Part shown: positions 18,698 to 30,480 of the stretch, piece by piece | How the letters are laid out: each line of letters starts with the position of its first letter | How positions within the stretch are numbered: the first letter of the stretch is position 1 | Source: Symsagittifera roscoffensis | Lineage: Eukaryota > Xenacoelomorpha > Acoela > Convolutidae | Length of the DNA stretch: 64,000 nucleotides | Direction: 5' to 3' | Assembly (NCBI RefSeq): GCF_963678635.1 | Contig: NC_087062.1 | Coordinates: forward strand, 48,287,283-48,351,282 | The notes under the pieces: generated by a model | What the model was told of the DNA's origin: nothing | The model's database searches: none | The model's input: only the letters and a program-made list of their open reading frames with translations | Program-made: the position numbers and the translations under genes

Positions 18698-20032
18698 ATG
18701 GACATAAATCAAAAGAGTCATTTTCCGTACGGAGCTTTTACAAATTCTTCTTTGGAGATTTTTGATAAAGTCCCAGTTTTGGAAACAATTATTTCATCTT
18801 ACACTCAAGAAGTTTTTCCCAGTACTTCTCTTGATGAAAGCAGTTTTGAGTTTGATCTTGAGACCGACCGTAATTTTTTTTGGAATAAGTGATACCCACC
18901 TCCATTTAAATCTTCAATGATTCAAAGGAAGATTAATTGATGCTTTCAAAAAAATGCAGAACATAAAACAAAATCGGAGGAAGATTCAAATGAGGAACGA
19001 TTTTGTTTTATGTTCTGCATTTTTTTGAAAGCATCAATTAACCTAACTTATGTAATGAATCTACTACATTCTCTATTCTCCAATTGTGAAGTTTGGTTTA
19101 ATAACGCAATGGTTTACAACGCCAATGGAATATATCCTCATAAAGCAAAAATATCAACAGACAGTGAGTAATAAAGGAATACTTGCTTGTCACGGACATG
19201 GTTTTGAAGAATATCCGGGAGCATTTGATATGTATCCGTTTACTGATAGAACAAATTTTTTTAGGATCAGGGATAACTTTTTCACTTTCTGGCAGGCTGA
19301 CCATTGACTTTTTTACTTGTGAAAAATTATTACTAGCAAAAACCAAAGCTCGAATTAAACTAATTGGAGCTAGACCTAATTTTTCACATGCTGTCTGAAA
19401 ATCCAAATGATAATCTGAAAATTGTTGATTGTTCAGTGTTTACTAGAAAAATTTTAGTAGCTGAACCTAATCATCAATACTTGCAAAGAAATCTGGAAAG
19501 GGAACCTGCTCACTACAGTTACATGGAAACAATTAGCAAGAACCTTTATAATTCCATCTCAAAACCAGTATATTCAGAAAAATGTTTTCAATAATGCCCT
19601 AATCAGAAGAGTAGCTGTTACAATGAATTTAAAATCAGCTGTTGCGGGATCTTTTCATAAAAATATTTTCAATATCATTAATTTCATTTGAGAGAGCTTA
19701 GAATAACTCAATAAGGAAGAGCAATTATTTCATTAGATACAACTTTCCCTTGTCGCCCTAATGTTACAATAATGAAAGCAATGCAATTTAACGAAGATTT
19801 ACCAACTCTTCCTATGGAAGATTTTCAAAATCACCATATTCTAGTGTTCGACTTGACATCACTACAGGATGCAGCTGAACAGTTGCATTATCGAGAACTT
19901 AGTGGAGAAAGCTTGAGATTAGAAAAGTGTTTCCAATTTCCCTTGGAGCAAGTAACGGAAGTGATATTCGTGGGAGAAAGACTATCAAACATTCAAAATG
20001 ACAAATTCGGAACAGTCGCTAAAAAAGTGTAG
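18698..20032 (+). pseudogene. Polinton major capsid protein (double jelly-roll)
   Basis: About 445 codons from ATG 18698 (MDINQKSHFPYGAFTNSSLE) to TAG 20030. Later pieces in changing frames are EEYPGAFDMYPFTDRTNFF (19200), LGSGITFSLSGRLTIDFFTC (19260), KARIKLIGARPNFS, NLKIVDCSVFTRKILVAEPN (19400), and the final clean frame from 19772 with LVFDLTSLQDAAEQLHYREL ending FGTVAKKV. This is the usual Polinton major capsid sequence type, and the length fits. Breaks: a stop at 18892, a perfect 44-bp inverted repeat at 18933-19041, and shifts near 19170, 19260, 19390, 19590 and 19700. It cannot make a capsid. Confidence 0.9.
18933..19041. repeat. Perfect 44-bp inverted repeat within the capsid gene
   Basis: The left arm 18933-18976 begins TTAATTGATGCTTTC and the right arm 18998-19041 is its exact reverse complement; the spacer is 21 bp. 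The left arm reads in the capsid coding sense (LIDAFKK), so the right arm looks like a local inverted copy. Confidence 0.95.
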
Positions 20033-20109
20033 TTTTTTTGAATTTTTAGGTTCCTACAAAAATATTGTAACTTTTTTGGGACTTTTCTTTGTTATCGTCT
20101 CTATACTAT

Positions 20110-20770
20110 ATATTTTCTTTTTTTTTCAGATCTAAAGCTCCAGAAAAAATAGAGAAGGAATGCTGTTTAGATGAAAACCTGAGACATTTCTTCAACCTAG
20201 ACTGTAAAACAAAGTTCAATAAACTTTGCCCACTACATAAGGCTTGTGTATGGGACTTTTTTATTTTAATTCCTAAATGTGTGTCATTAAGTCATTAACT
20301 TTTCCCTTTTTATCCTAAAGTACACTATCAAGCTATCAATTTCCGTTTTTAGATGTAAATCAGCCTGCAATTGCACAGATGGAAAATTTTTCCCTTCTGC
20401 AGTTTATTGAAAAAATTTCTGAGCTCAGGTTCAAGTACATTTGATCACACTCTTCTGATACAGTACCTCAACTAACAAAATACTCTTTTGAAATTATTAA
20501 CTCAGCCCAGGCAATGGTAGAAGAGAACACTGGATCATGATTGCTCGACTGGATAAAAGTTACTACATTGCTGACTCGTTGGGTAGAAAGAGATCAACAC
20601 ACGCATTTTTAAGCTACAAAAAATGATAATTTGTGTGGATTTTACGCAATTTATTCAGCATTTCTGTTGTTTAAATTCCTCAAAAAGAACTTGAATTTTA
20701 TTCATGATGTGCATGTTTTCATTTTCATCAGCAGTTTTAAGTGTAAATTTATGCGGTGATTTTACTATAC
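20110..20770 (+). pseudogene. Polinton adenain-like cysteine protease
   Basis: Maturation protease of the C5/Ulp1 type. The N-terminal part, LDENLRHFFNLDCKTKFNKL (20170), is followed by frames with VPQLTKYSFEIINSAQAMVE (20460). The catalytic His is in HWIMIARLDKSYYIADSLGR (His codon 20528-20530), with an Asp shortly after. The Cys is in DNLCGFYAIYSAFLLFKF (Cys codon 20634-20636), and the end is LNFIHDVHVFIFISSFKC. Shifts or stops occur near 20300, 20525 and 20622, so His and Cys are present but in different frames. A TTTTTTTTTCAG tract at about 20118-20129 could be a splice acceptor. Position at the right end of the virion block is usual. Confidence 0.82.
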
Positions 20771-21889
20771 GATGATGTGAATTGTTTATTTATTTGTAAT
20801 TCAACTCTTTGAATTCTTTAATTTTTTTGAACGAAAATTATCTTAGCAACTAACCTTTTAGTGAGAAACACGGAAAATGATGATAGAATATGGATTTTTT
20901 AGTCCCACAATTAAAAGAGTTATGTTAAAAGAATAGCTAAATTTACGAAAATTGTAACCAACTTCAAATAAACTGTATTATCTTCTTAAAAGTTTACTCT
21001 GAGAAAGATTGAAAAACTTTGTTACAAAAAAATCAGACACAAAAAAAGTATGAAACTATATTTTTCTCAGTGTAAATTTTTACCCGGGTAGAGCAATTGG
21101 CAAATTTGGATGATAATTTTTGGAAAATTTCAGAAGTTTTTAAATTTTTTTGAAAAAGATTAAAGACAAAGTGATAGAAGAGAACTGGAACTAATTGTAT
21201 TAGAATAAATAAACCAGTTGAGGTAAAAAACAGAACTAGATAAAAACATCTGATTGGTCGAAACTTAAAAATTTCTGCATTTTAATATCTTAATTCCAAT
21301 GAAAAATTCATGCAATTTCGATTGGAGGAATATCAATTTTTATGAAAATTAAATTTTAATCTCTCAAGAAATAAATTTACGCTTCATTATCTCTAACGGG
21401 AACTGCTTATATGAATCTGTCATATGATTGTGGGATAATTATGTGAAAAAAAAGAAAAATTAAGACATAAAATTGAAAAATATAATGGAGCTGTCATCCG
21501 TTCTCCAGATAACCTGGGGAATAAAAAATTAAGTGGGATATAAAAGTAATCAACCGTGAGGAGCTGTCAAGATTCCCCTGATATCCCGTGGAGCGGAATG
21601 ATTAACCTGTCAAAGATAATCCCCTCTTGACAATTTTCCCCAGATAACCTGAGGGAATATAAGTTAGATGAAATAAATATTTAAAAAATTCTTCCGAGAA
21701 AAAAATTTTCTGTGATATATTAGTTTTTGATCCCATACTCTAAAATGAAACTTAACTTTTCTCGAAATTTATCAACTGACACCTTTTGTAAGTTTTGTAA
21801 GACAAGATGGCCCTAACAGATCACAAATCGTAGAGGTAAGCTAAGAAACGCAAAAATTGGCAAACTCGAGCTCCAAAAACTTGGGCACC
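20771..21889. other. Non-coding right interior of the Polinton
   Basis: No gene seen. Around 21490-21660 there is a G/C-richer patch with several imperfect direct and inverted copies of words like CCAGATAACCTGGGG and GAGCTGTCA. The rest is AT-rich. Confidence 0.5.
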
Positions 21890-22232
21890 AAAATTTTTTT
21901 GAAACTTACCATCTTACCATCTGAAACTTTACCGTTCCTTATTTTAATACAATAGGAATCCTATCCCTTAACCTAATGAGTTTTTAATTCCCTACCATGA
22001 ATTTCTTATATATAAGGAAATCTATACGCTATACATGGGAAATTCGGGCGCCGATAAAACTTACCATCTGAAACCTGCTATCTTAATACATTGGGAAACC
22101 TAATCCCTATCTCAATACGTTTGAAATCTATAGCCTATGTTAATACATGGGGTGCTGACCGGATGCTCTATAGCCTATGATAATACATGGCGGTCAGCAA
22201 CCCCTCGCGGCTGAACTGCTCCAATATATACT
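21890..22232. repeat. Polinton right terminal inverted repeat
   Basis: Inverted copy of 2855-3195, including GGTGCTGACCGGATGCTC and the repeated CCTATGTTAATACATGG words. It lacks the long G run of the left end, reading CCCCTCGCGG instead. It ends ATATACT at 22232. Confidence 0.88.
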
Positions 22233-24018
22233 ACTGGTGTTTATTTATCATGTTTTTATTTTGCTGGAAAAATGGATAATATTCGCTACGATCCAATGTA
22301 GCTCGTGGTTGATTGTTAAAAACTACTGTGTGAGAGGCTTGTTGCGGTACGTTTTGATTGTAGTTGTGTGCTTGTGATTGGCTTCGACTGTTCATATAGG
22401 GGGGTGTTGTTATTTTGGTTTTTTTTAAAAAAGGTTATAGTTATGGTCCGAAAAGTTGCCTCTATTAGACGTTTTTTGTTTATTTGTTTGTCTTGATGTC
22501 CAAACTGGTTTAAACGTTCGATAATCCATTTGTCAGTACTTCGAAATAACGGATAATTTTACTCTGGATGGTATAGTTGTTTGCGGAAAGGCTGTATTTT
22601 TGTTTTTTGGAGTTGTGAGTGTAGGATGAACGCGGAAGGGCTTTGTTGCGTTGTTGCTCGCGTTGTTTCGACAATTTCTTTGTTAGCGAAAAGTGATGGA
22701 GTTTGATTTTTTCTATGTTGAAGAATTTTGTTCTATTCAAATTTTCTTGTGTATTAATGAATGTAGAGTTTAAGCTTTTTTTCCCTGTTATGTCAGTGAA
22801 CAGTGCATTATAATTTAAAGGTCTTGCATCAATAGTAAGTGGAGTTATTCTAACGTAGTCTTTATTGATGGAAATGGTGGTGATTGCTTGACTTGATTTA
22901 CCAATTGATATGTTAATAAATAATGGATGAGATCAATCAGGGTCCCAAACATAATTTGTTTCATCTGCTAATACAGTTTCATTGTCTGAGTTTTGCGATC
23001 GAAAACTTTTTCTTGATAGTGCTATGATATCAATGTTATGGACAAAATAATCAATTATTAACCATGCTAGTATCTTCTGTAGATCATGTTCAACTACTGA
23101 GGTTTTCAAAAAAGTTTAACAAAGTTTCAAAGGTTGTATTTAAAATCTTTGAGAAAATAGAGACTTGTCTTACAGTTGAATAGATTGAAAAAACATCGTT
23201 TGTGAAAATTGAATTTGCTCTTTGTGCATTTTGGTGTTGTATTTTTTTTTACTGTAGTCTGTGAAACTTTCGAGAATTCTATATCGTCTGTTTGCATTTG
23301 ATGTGTAATGTGATTTTGTTTTGGTGATACAATTTCAATTGTGAATATACCGTAGTGTGATGTGATATTACATATAATTTTGAGATAGTGGTCAAGGGTT
23401 TGTCCTTTTATTCTTACTTCAAGAATTTTTTGTTTACATGGACTATTTCTTTTTTCAAAAAAAATTTACAATTAAGTTGTACAAAAACTGTACTCGTCCT
23501 CGGGCGGAATCTATTTGTGTTTTATGAAAATTGGGAGTATCAAAATATCATCAAAATTTACGTTGAGTTCGATCATGATTTTTATTATAAAACTGTTAGT
23601 GTGTAACTTTCAACATGTCTTATTGGTTGATTCCGATTATATAGACGTATTGATTTGCTGATTAATGACTTTTTTATTTGCGTTTTCCTTTAATTGATGA
23701 TGGTGTTGTAGTTTTTGAGTCAGAAAAATGTATTTGGTCGTCTATCGGATTGTTTTTATCAATTGAATTTTTCAAGTTTTGAAGTTCCACTAATGTGTTT
23801 GTTTCTGATTCTGAGACTGCATTTCGTCGTTTTGAAATTCGTATTTTGATAATTTGCTTTTGTTTTGTTTTATTTGTCTATTTTCGTGTTTGTCTTTTTG
23901 ACCTCATCTGTCCTTTTGTTTGTCTGTGTGATGTGATTACCAGGCCGTATATTTTGTTTATAACTAAACAATTATGCCGTACGATTGTTTGTTTACTGCC
24001 TAGATTATCTCCTGACAT
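22233..24018 (-). pseudogene. Gag-like gene, 5' part before the Polinton insertion
   Basis: Minus strand from ATG 24018 (MSGDNLGSKQTIV). Recognisable coding stretches are SESETNTLVELQNLKNSIDK (23800-23740), LDHYLKIICNITSHYGIFTI (23390-23330), RKSFRSQNSDNETVLADETN (23020-22960), then ITTISINKDYVRITPLTIDA and LSKQREQQRNKALPRSSYTH (22680-22620). The last piece, about 66 codons, is Gln/Asn-rich (NYNQNVPQQASHTVVFNNQP) and runs to 22233. There the element's first bases create a TAG. The reading frame then continues on the other side at 2854. Several stops and shifts (near 23900, 23600, 22930, 22510). The identity as the N-terminal half of a retrotransposon gag is inferred from the continuation. Confidence 0.6.
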
Positions 24019-25295
24019 GACTTTAGGATGATGGATGCTTTTTTGGGGTTGTATTTTTTTTCCTAAACTGTTAGTTCTTACGTTTTTTGTGTGGTTATCT
24101 TATCTTGGGGCATAAATTGTCGTGGTAAACGGGTTGGAGAGAGAGTATATCAATTCGTGAGAATGATGTTTTTTTTTTCTCGTGAATAAGTTTTAATCTA
24201 TGAGTTACCTACTCAATCTTAACTAGGGGTTGTGATTTTGTGATCAAAGGTTAGATAATTGTAAATCAACCCACAAGGTTCAAGTATAATAGGAACACAA
24301 TTAGATAGTTAGATACTGTTTTATTATTTACTAATTTGTTAAGGGTTTTAGCCTTGGTCATCTAAGAGGAAGGGCTCAAGTGAAAGACGAGTAACCGAAG
24401 TTCATCACTCTTTAGCTTAATTGAAATTGTTAGTTTCTTAAAACTTTCTATTAATCCTGGGTAGTTTATAAGGGTTGGGTAGTGAATCGACATTTGAGGT
24501 CGTTAGACACTTTTTGAAATTATGGGAAGGGGAGAAAAAAGTTGTTCTGATTTGATCCAAGGAAAGCCTTGATGATCAGTAATAAAATAAGTTAAATTAA
24601 GGTTTGAAAATAAAGATCCAAGGGAAGCTTTGATGATCTGTTTATGAAAGCAGGATATCCAAAGCAAGGATAAGCCTTGATAAATTTTTATTCAGAAGTT
24701 TTGAGGTTAAGAAAAAAAAAGTTAAGGTTTTGATGATATTTGTTTCTTGAGTTTTGCTGTTATGTTTTAGGCGATGAAGCTGGGACGAGGAAAATCAGAT
24801 AGTTAATTTAAAAATTTAACAGTGATTTATAATACTAAATAATTTTTGTATGTTGTATTAAAAACAATTTTATTAAATTTTTTGGTTTACTGCAGATTTT
24901 GGGGGAAAGGCTCTTTTTATCAGTCGTTTTTGTATAGATACGGTAAGGTTGTTGAAGAAATTTCCTCAAAATATTTCAAGTCAGATAATGAAAATTTGAA
25001 TTTACTGCATAAAGTACTCTAAATACAAAAGTATGTTCCGGTTTCCGTCGTACTATCATGTAGCAGAGTGGTCCGATTCCTGATTGTTTTTCACGCCACG
25101 ATCTTGGTCTTCTTGCAATACCTGGTATTTTTTGTATTGTTTGGAAAATTGGCGTTACTTTATTGAGACGTAGAGACATTTCTATTAATTTATCTATTGC
25201 GTCTAACATTTTTGCAATTTTGCAATTTTTTAATTCCAAGTTATTTTGTCTAAATCTAAGTTAGTTAAGGTCTTCTTCGAGATTTTTGGTCGCAC
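24019..25295. other. Leader region of the gag-like element
   Basis: Mostly non-coding. Three imperfect copies of GATCCAAGGAAAGCCTTGAT at about 24557, 24617 and 24660. A minus-strand ORF, 24976-25239 (87 codons, with IPGIARRPRSWREKQSGIG), lies between the LTR-like repeat and the gag start. I do not recognise it. Confidence 0.4.
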
Positions 25296-25610
25296 CAGAT
25301 GAGTTATGACCTTTTGGGTTTACTCATTGAGTAATTTCAGATAAGGTATACCATCTGCTCGTCATCTTATTATCGACCGGATAGATTCGTACAATTTTTT
25401 AGTTTAATACCGATCTTTATCTTACTCTTATATCTCCTAGTCTCAATAGATCTAGTAAAAACTGGTTTATGCGAGTTAGTTCTTGGAGTTTATCCAGAAG
25501 GAGAACAACTGTATTCAAATTTTTATTCAAATTGTTGTGGTGCTGTAACGACAAGTAGTTTCAGCACTTACAAATAAGTGTCAATGTTAGAGATGGAATA
25601 TGATTGGTCA
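25296..25610 (-). repeat. LTR-like repeat, upstream of the gag-like gene
   Basis: Direct match to 56630-56930: shared words include TTTCAGATAAGGTA, GACCGGATAG, TCTTACTCTTATAT, CTAGTCTCAATAGAT and GCGAGTTAGTTCTTGGAGTT. On the minus strand it contains GATATAAGAGTAAGAT, a possible TATA element. It lies 1.3 kb before the gag ATG in transcription sense, while the other copy lies after the env-like tract, as expected for 5' and 3' LTRs of one family. Exact ends are not defined. Confidence 0.5.
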
Positions 25611-27034
25611 GTTAGTAACATTTTATAGTGATAAGTTACCAATAAAATAGTTGGTTTTTAAATACTAGTTTAGAACTGGTTCCAACATCTCAACTTATCA
25701 AATTGAATAACTCAGCTCTGTCTATAAAGTTAGGTTACGCCAGCGGAACTTACACTTAAGGCACCATCAACTACTATACAACCAACACCGCTTTATCATA
25801 ATATTCTTAATCAGTTTATTGTTGACCGAATTATTGACGTATTACATAAAATACGTATTATATAAAATATAATTTTTATGTGAAATATTATACAAAAATT
25901 ATTTAAATGTATGTGTCGCGTTATTCACAAGAAAATGATTAAATTAACATTGCTGATTGGAATCAGGGTTTCATAAAAATCATTTCAAACCCACTCAAGG
26001 TGCCAAAAATGGAGCTCAGAAACTTTCATCTCCGATCAGTTTTCGGTAAATTGTTTGTGGTTTAAACAGTTCACTTTAAAAAAAAATTTGCATGCACCAC
26101 GTCTAAAATAGACAGCCCAAAACTTTAGGTGCAGTTGCGTCAATGTGGGTTGATTTTAATTGCTGATGACAAAATGGGTAATGCTGTGAAGAATAATTCA
26201 AACCCATTGCAGTGTTTGAAGAAACAGATCCATATCAAACAAAAAGCTTTTTTCATCTGTTATTTTTTTGCTAAACTGTTTGTGGTTTGAACAAATTGCC
26301 CTTTTTGAAACCTGAACATGCAAATTAGACTACCCAAATTGAATAACTCAGCTCTACCTATAAAGTTATGTTACGCCAGCGGAACTTACACTTAAAGCAC
26401 CATCAACTACATTGCAGCCAACATCGCTTTATCATAATATTCTGAATCAGTTCATTGTTGACCGAATTATTGACTGGTATTTTCAGCCAAATCCGCTGAA
26501 ATGTACCATAAGCATTTTTACTCACCATCTTTTAAGTTTATAATCGATTGTACAAAAATGCATTTGGTACTTGTTAGCGGAATTGGTTAAAGGTTTTGTC
26601 GGTTCAGCGGATAACAACATGATAATAAGGTTTTTATCGCAAAACTTTCATTTATCCGTACCTTTTTTCCAAATAGTTAATGGATTCAAGGAAACAACCA
26701 AAAAACGTTTATGTAAACGTATGTGTTGTGCTATTCGCAAAAATATAGTTAAATTAACATTGGTGATTGAAATCAGAGTTCCATAAGAAAACATTTTTCA
26801 CCCCACTCGAGGTGCCAAAAAGTTGCGGCTGCCTTTTCAGGTCTACGGAGCAGTTATAACATGAAAAAAACTTTATGTAATAAGATGGAACAAAAAAAAT
26901 TGATTATCTTTGTGAAAATCATCCCCCGCACGTCATATAAAATACAAAGTGAAATAATTCGCTTCTAGTAACAAAAAAATTATGGCAAATAAGCTTCATT
27001 CAAAAGCAATATAAAACGATTTGACTTATAAAAT
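25611..27034. repeat. Non-coding dispersed direct repeats
   Basis: A block around 25707-26010 recurs with an insertion at 26336-26820: shared AACTCAGCTCTGTCTATAAA, TACGCCAGCGGAACTTACAC, TTAAATTAACATTG. The segment 26096-26235 (ACGTCTAAAATAGACAGCCC) recurs at 27905-28035. No coding capacity seen. Confidence 0.7.
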
Positions 27035-28650
27035 ATAATTGTTCCGACTTTCGATACGAAAGTAACGGAGTATTTGTGCTCGGGGTGGGTTTTTTTTTCT
27101 TCAGACAAATTTCGACTTTTTAACTAGCCATTTTTGACGGAATTTTTTTTCTATCATTCAAAAGGTATTGTTGTCCTGAGCTCAAATTTGAAAAGATATT
27201 TCACCTGTGATCATTTTTCGTAAAGTTATGGGGGTTTAAAGATTGCCATTTTGGCTAATTTGGGACAATTAACGCGCGATATATTTCGCGCTATTAACGC
27301 GTAAGCGGACATTTAATCCGTCTTAGAAATCGTTCCAAATTGGTTTAACGAAGCTTATTTGCCATAACTGATTTGTTACAAGTAGCGAAATCTATCCTTT
27401 TGTACTTTATATGGCGTGTGGGGGGATGATTTTTATTTAAAAAATTTCAAATTTTTGAAAAAAAAAATTTCATTTTGTCTTATTACTTTTTATTTTTTAA
27501 TCATATTACTGAACCATAAACCTTAATGGGCAGTCGGAACATTCAGGGCTTCGCCCTGATACGATCAGTCTTGTTCAGTTTTGATTAATCTAATAAACGT
27601 TTGATTTTTGGTGACAAATACAGAATTTTCAACTTTTTTGGTGACTAAAACTTCGGTAAATTTATTTTCATGGTTGAAAGTTCGATGAGTTAAATCGTAG
27701 AAATTTGAACCATGACGATGAAAGTATTGCTGAACTAGTCGGGAAAGTTATTTTTGAAACGCTGTTTTTTTGCCAATTAAGCAAAATCAAATGAAATTCA
27801 AACCAATTTCTTATACTTCTATCTAAAGTTTCTTTTAAACAAAAATCAAATGAAATTCAAACCGATTTCTTATACTTCCATAAAAATTTCTCTTTTTTTA
27901 CTTGTAAGCACTACGTCTAAAATAGACAACCCAAAACTTTAGTTGCAGTTGCGTCAATGTGGTTAAACTTTAATTGATGACAAAATGAGTAATGCTGTGA
28001 AGAGTAACTCAGACCCATTGCGGTGATTGAAAAGACAGATCCAAAATTTTCGTCTGTTATTTTTTTTTGCTAATTTGATTGAGGTTCAATTCGCCATTTT
28101 TTGAAACTTGCGCATGCAAAATAGACTACTCAAACTGTGGTAGCGGTTTTTTCAATATTGTTGAGTTCTGTAAAATGATAATGACAAAACCAACAAGACT
28201 GCTCGTATCAGGGCGAATACCTGAATCATCCCCCGAACGCCATATAAAGTACAAAATGATAGAGTTTGCTTGTAGTAACAGTTTGTGATAACTATCTCCC
28301 GCACGCCATAAAAAGTACAAAATGATAGAATTCGCTTCTAGTAACAAATAAACTATGACAATTAAGCTTCATTCAACCAATTTAAAACGATTTCTCAGAC
28401 GGATTTAATATCCGCTTACGCGTCAATAGCGCGAAATATATCGCGCGTTAAATGTCCCACTATATGAAAAATGAACACAGTTGAAATATCTGTTTTTTAA
28501 GCTCAGGTCAACAATTTCTTTTAAATGATATAAAAATTTTCCGTGAAAAATGGCTAGATAAAATAAAAGGTCGAAATTTGTCGAAGAAAAAAACACCCGA
28601 GAACAAACATTCAGTTACTTTCGTTACAAAAGTCGGAATAAAAAACCTGC
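27035..28650. mobile_element. Foldback (inverted-repeat) element
   Basis: The left arm, about 27035-27580, matches the reverse complement of about 28185-28650. Matching words include TTCCGACTTTCG, AACGCGCGATATATTTCGCG, CGTAAGCGGACATTTAATCC and TTCGCCCTGATACGA. The spacer of about 600 bp holds the repeat shared with 26096-26235. Part of the arm is also present inverted at 26870-27010. No ORF. Looks like a foldback or long-TIR non-autonomous transposon. Confidence 0.7.
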
Positions 28651-30329
28651 GAAGATTGTCTTTGACCTATTTTGGCCATTGAAAAAACAGATAGATCCAT
28701 ATCAAAAAGTTTTATAGCCCACCAAAAAATGCAAGCATCGAGCTCAAAATACAAACATTTTTATCCTACATCCTTTTTTCGTTCAATTATTTTTGATTTA
28801 AGCTGTTTTTTTATTTTGAATCTTTGACGCAGTTACAAATTAGACTATACAAAACTGTAGTTCAGCTTTCCCAAGTTGGGTTAGTTTTATTAATTTATGA
28901 CGACACTTTAAGCAAATCTGGGAAGAATAGCTTCGGTAGATTTCGTTGATTGACCCAGTATTTCTTCATCAAAACTTTTAACATATTTTTAAAGGTTAAT
29001 TAAGCTCAATTAAGTTCAGAAGTTTTACAATTCAATGAGAAATACAATTATCTTAAGAAAAACTGAAAAAATTGAGCTCAATTAACTTTTAAAAAAGAGC
29101 TTAAAAGTTAAATGGTGAATCGCCGAATTCTAACAAAAGTAACCTTCCACATCATTCTTTCTAACATATCAAGGCAAGTTTCCACAGCATACTAAAACAA
29201 AGTGTATCAAGCTAAATTGCGTAATATCACTGATATTTCTGTCGTCATCAATAAACCAAATTCGAATTCTGCAAAATCCGTTTCTAGTTTTAAGTTGTTT
29301 TATTTGTAATATCATGAAGTTTGAAATATATTATTTAACCTTAATTAATATTACAAAGAGTAGAAGTGTTTTTAAATTTTAAATTTCATGCACTTACAAA
29401 TAAGACAAATCGAAACTGATAGCAGACTTTTGCACTGTTCGAGTTTGTTTTGTTGATGATGAGAGAAAAATTAGTGAAAGCTAAGCAATTTAGCTTGATA
29501 CACTTAGTTTTAGTATGCTGATGAAACTTGCCTTGATATGGTAGAAAGTTTAATTTTTTCTATGAAATAATATGTACAACTTCGGATAAACAATCATCAT
29601 CAAGACGTGTGCCCTAATTTTTCTTCTAAGAAAAAGTTTAGAGTTTGATTTTTGCTATTGTTTATATTCATTCGACTATTGGCTGAAAAAAATAGTTCAA
29701 TTTAAACAGTTTTTGAAAAGTGGCTTGAAAAGTTTAGTTTGGTAGAATTATTGGTTCCAAAAAATGAGGTTTAAGAATATCTCTGATTGCTTGTTAAGAA
29801 TAAATTTTTTGCGTTTTAGAATAATTCTACAGCAATAAAAGAACCTGAGTCACTGAGTCAATACCATGAAAAAAAACTAATATCAGACTAAAACTTTTCC
29901 TTATTATTTCTCCTACATCTCTTGCAAAAAAATAAAGAAAAATGGTTTGTTTTTACTAATTTTTCCACTCATTATGATAACCTCAAAGAGAATTTCTAGT
30001 GGGTCAAATAGGGTATTACTTTAAAGACTTTTTAGTTATTATAAGGATTCTAAGTTTCAAAACAAAACCTAAAATCCTTCCAAAGTTTTGAAAACAGATC
30101 AATCAGTTTAGCCAACGGATCTGCTTCGTCAATTTTCAGATTATTTCAAGCAAATTTGACAAATCTTTGACCTCTCAAAATTGATTCTACTGAAATTTGA
30201 AAACTGTCTTTTAGAGTCAATTTGATTATAGTAATTTTTCAATTTTTCTTGTTTTTTTTCTGGCTTCTCTCAAAGCATATGATTTTTTCAGGAACTTGAT
30301 CGGAAAAATTTTTGTTATCCTTCCTTAAT
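28651..30329. other. AT-rich non-coding DNA with one hairpin
   Basis: No genes seen. An inverted pair at about 29165-29225 and 29479-29545 (ATCAAGGCAAGTTTC, GTATCAAGCTAAATTGC and their complements) forms arms of about 60 bp around a 250-bp loop. Confidence 0.6.
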
Positions 30330-30339
30330 CAGATTTTGG

Positions 30340-30480
30340 TTGTACGATTATACTTTTTTAGTGACTATGGTTGTTTTGATTTGTCTCATTAAGATTGTTA
30401 TCATTAGCATGACAACCATGATGATTTTTTTTATTATGATTACTATGATGGTGACTATTATTATTGGAGACGGTCCTTTA
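30340..30480. repeat. Degenerate ATT/ATG microsatellite
   Basis: Irregular run of ATT, ATG and GTT triplets. A similar tract lies at 31380-31560. Both create hydrophobic-looking open frames with no other gene sign. Confidence 0.6.

Larger units (their letters stand above)
2855..22232. mobile_element. Polinton/Maverick element, decayed, about 19.4 kb
   Basis: Terminal inverted repeats of about 340 bp start AGTATAT at 2855 and end ATATACT at 22232. Candidate 6-bp target duplications are GTTGGT (2849-2854) and ACTGGT (22233-22238), matching at 4 of 6 with two transitions. Inside are the hallmark Polinton genes: family-B polymerase with DASQLYP and DTDS-type motifs, FtsK/HerA-like packaging ATPase, DDE integrase, minor and major capsid proteins, a PX-like basic protein and an adenain-like protease. 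Length, end sequence and gene set fit the family. The polymerase is on the minus strand pointing to the left end and the virion/integration genes are on the plus strand pointing to the right end. An 8-kb accessory stretch lies between. Frameshifts in most genes show that this copy is not autonomous. Confidence 0.92.

Noticed and set aside
21890-22232. Reading the 340-bp terminal repeats as LTRs of the gag-like element
   Set aside because: The two flanking repeats are inverted to each other, the gag frame runs through the insertion point, and Polinton genes fill the interval. All of this fits terminal inverted repeats, not LTRs.
26565-26640. tRNA A-box-like TAGCGGAATTGG
   Set aside because: No B box within 60 bases and no cloverleaf.
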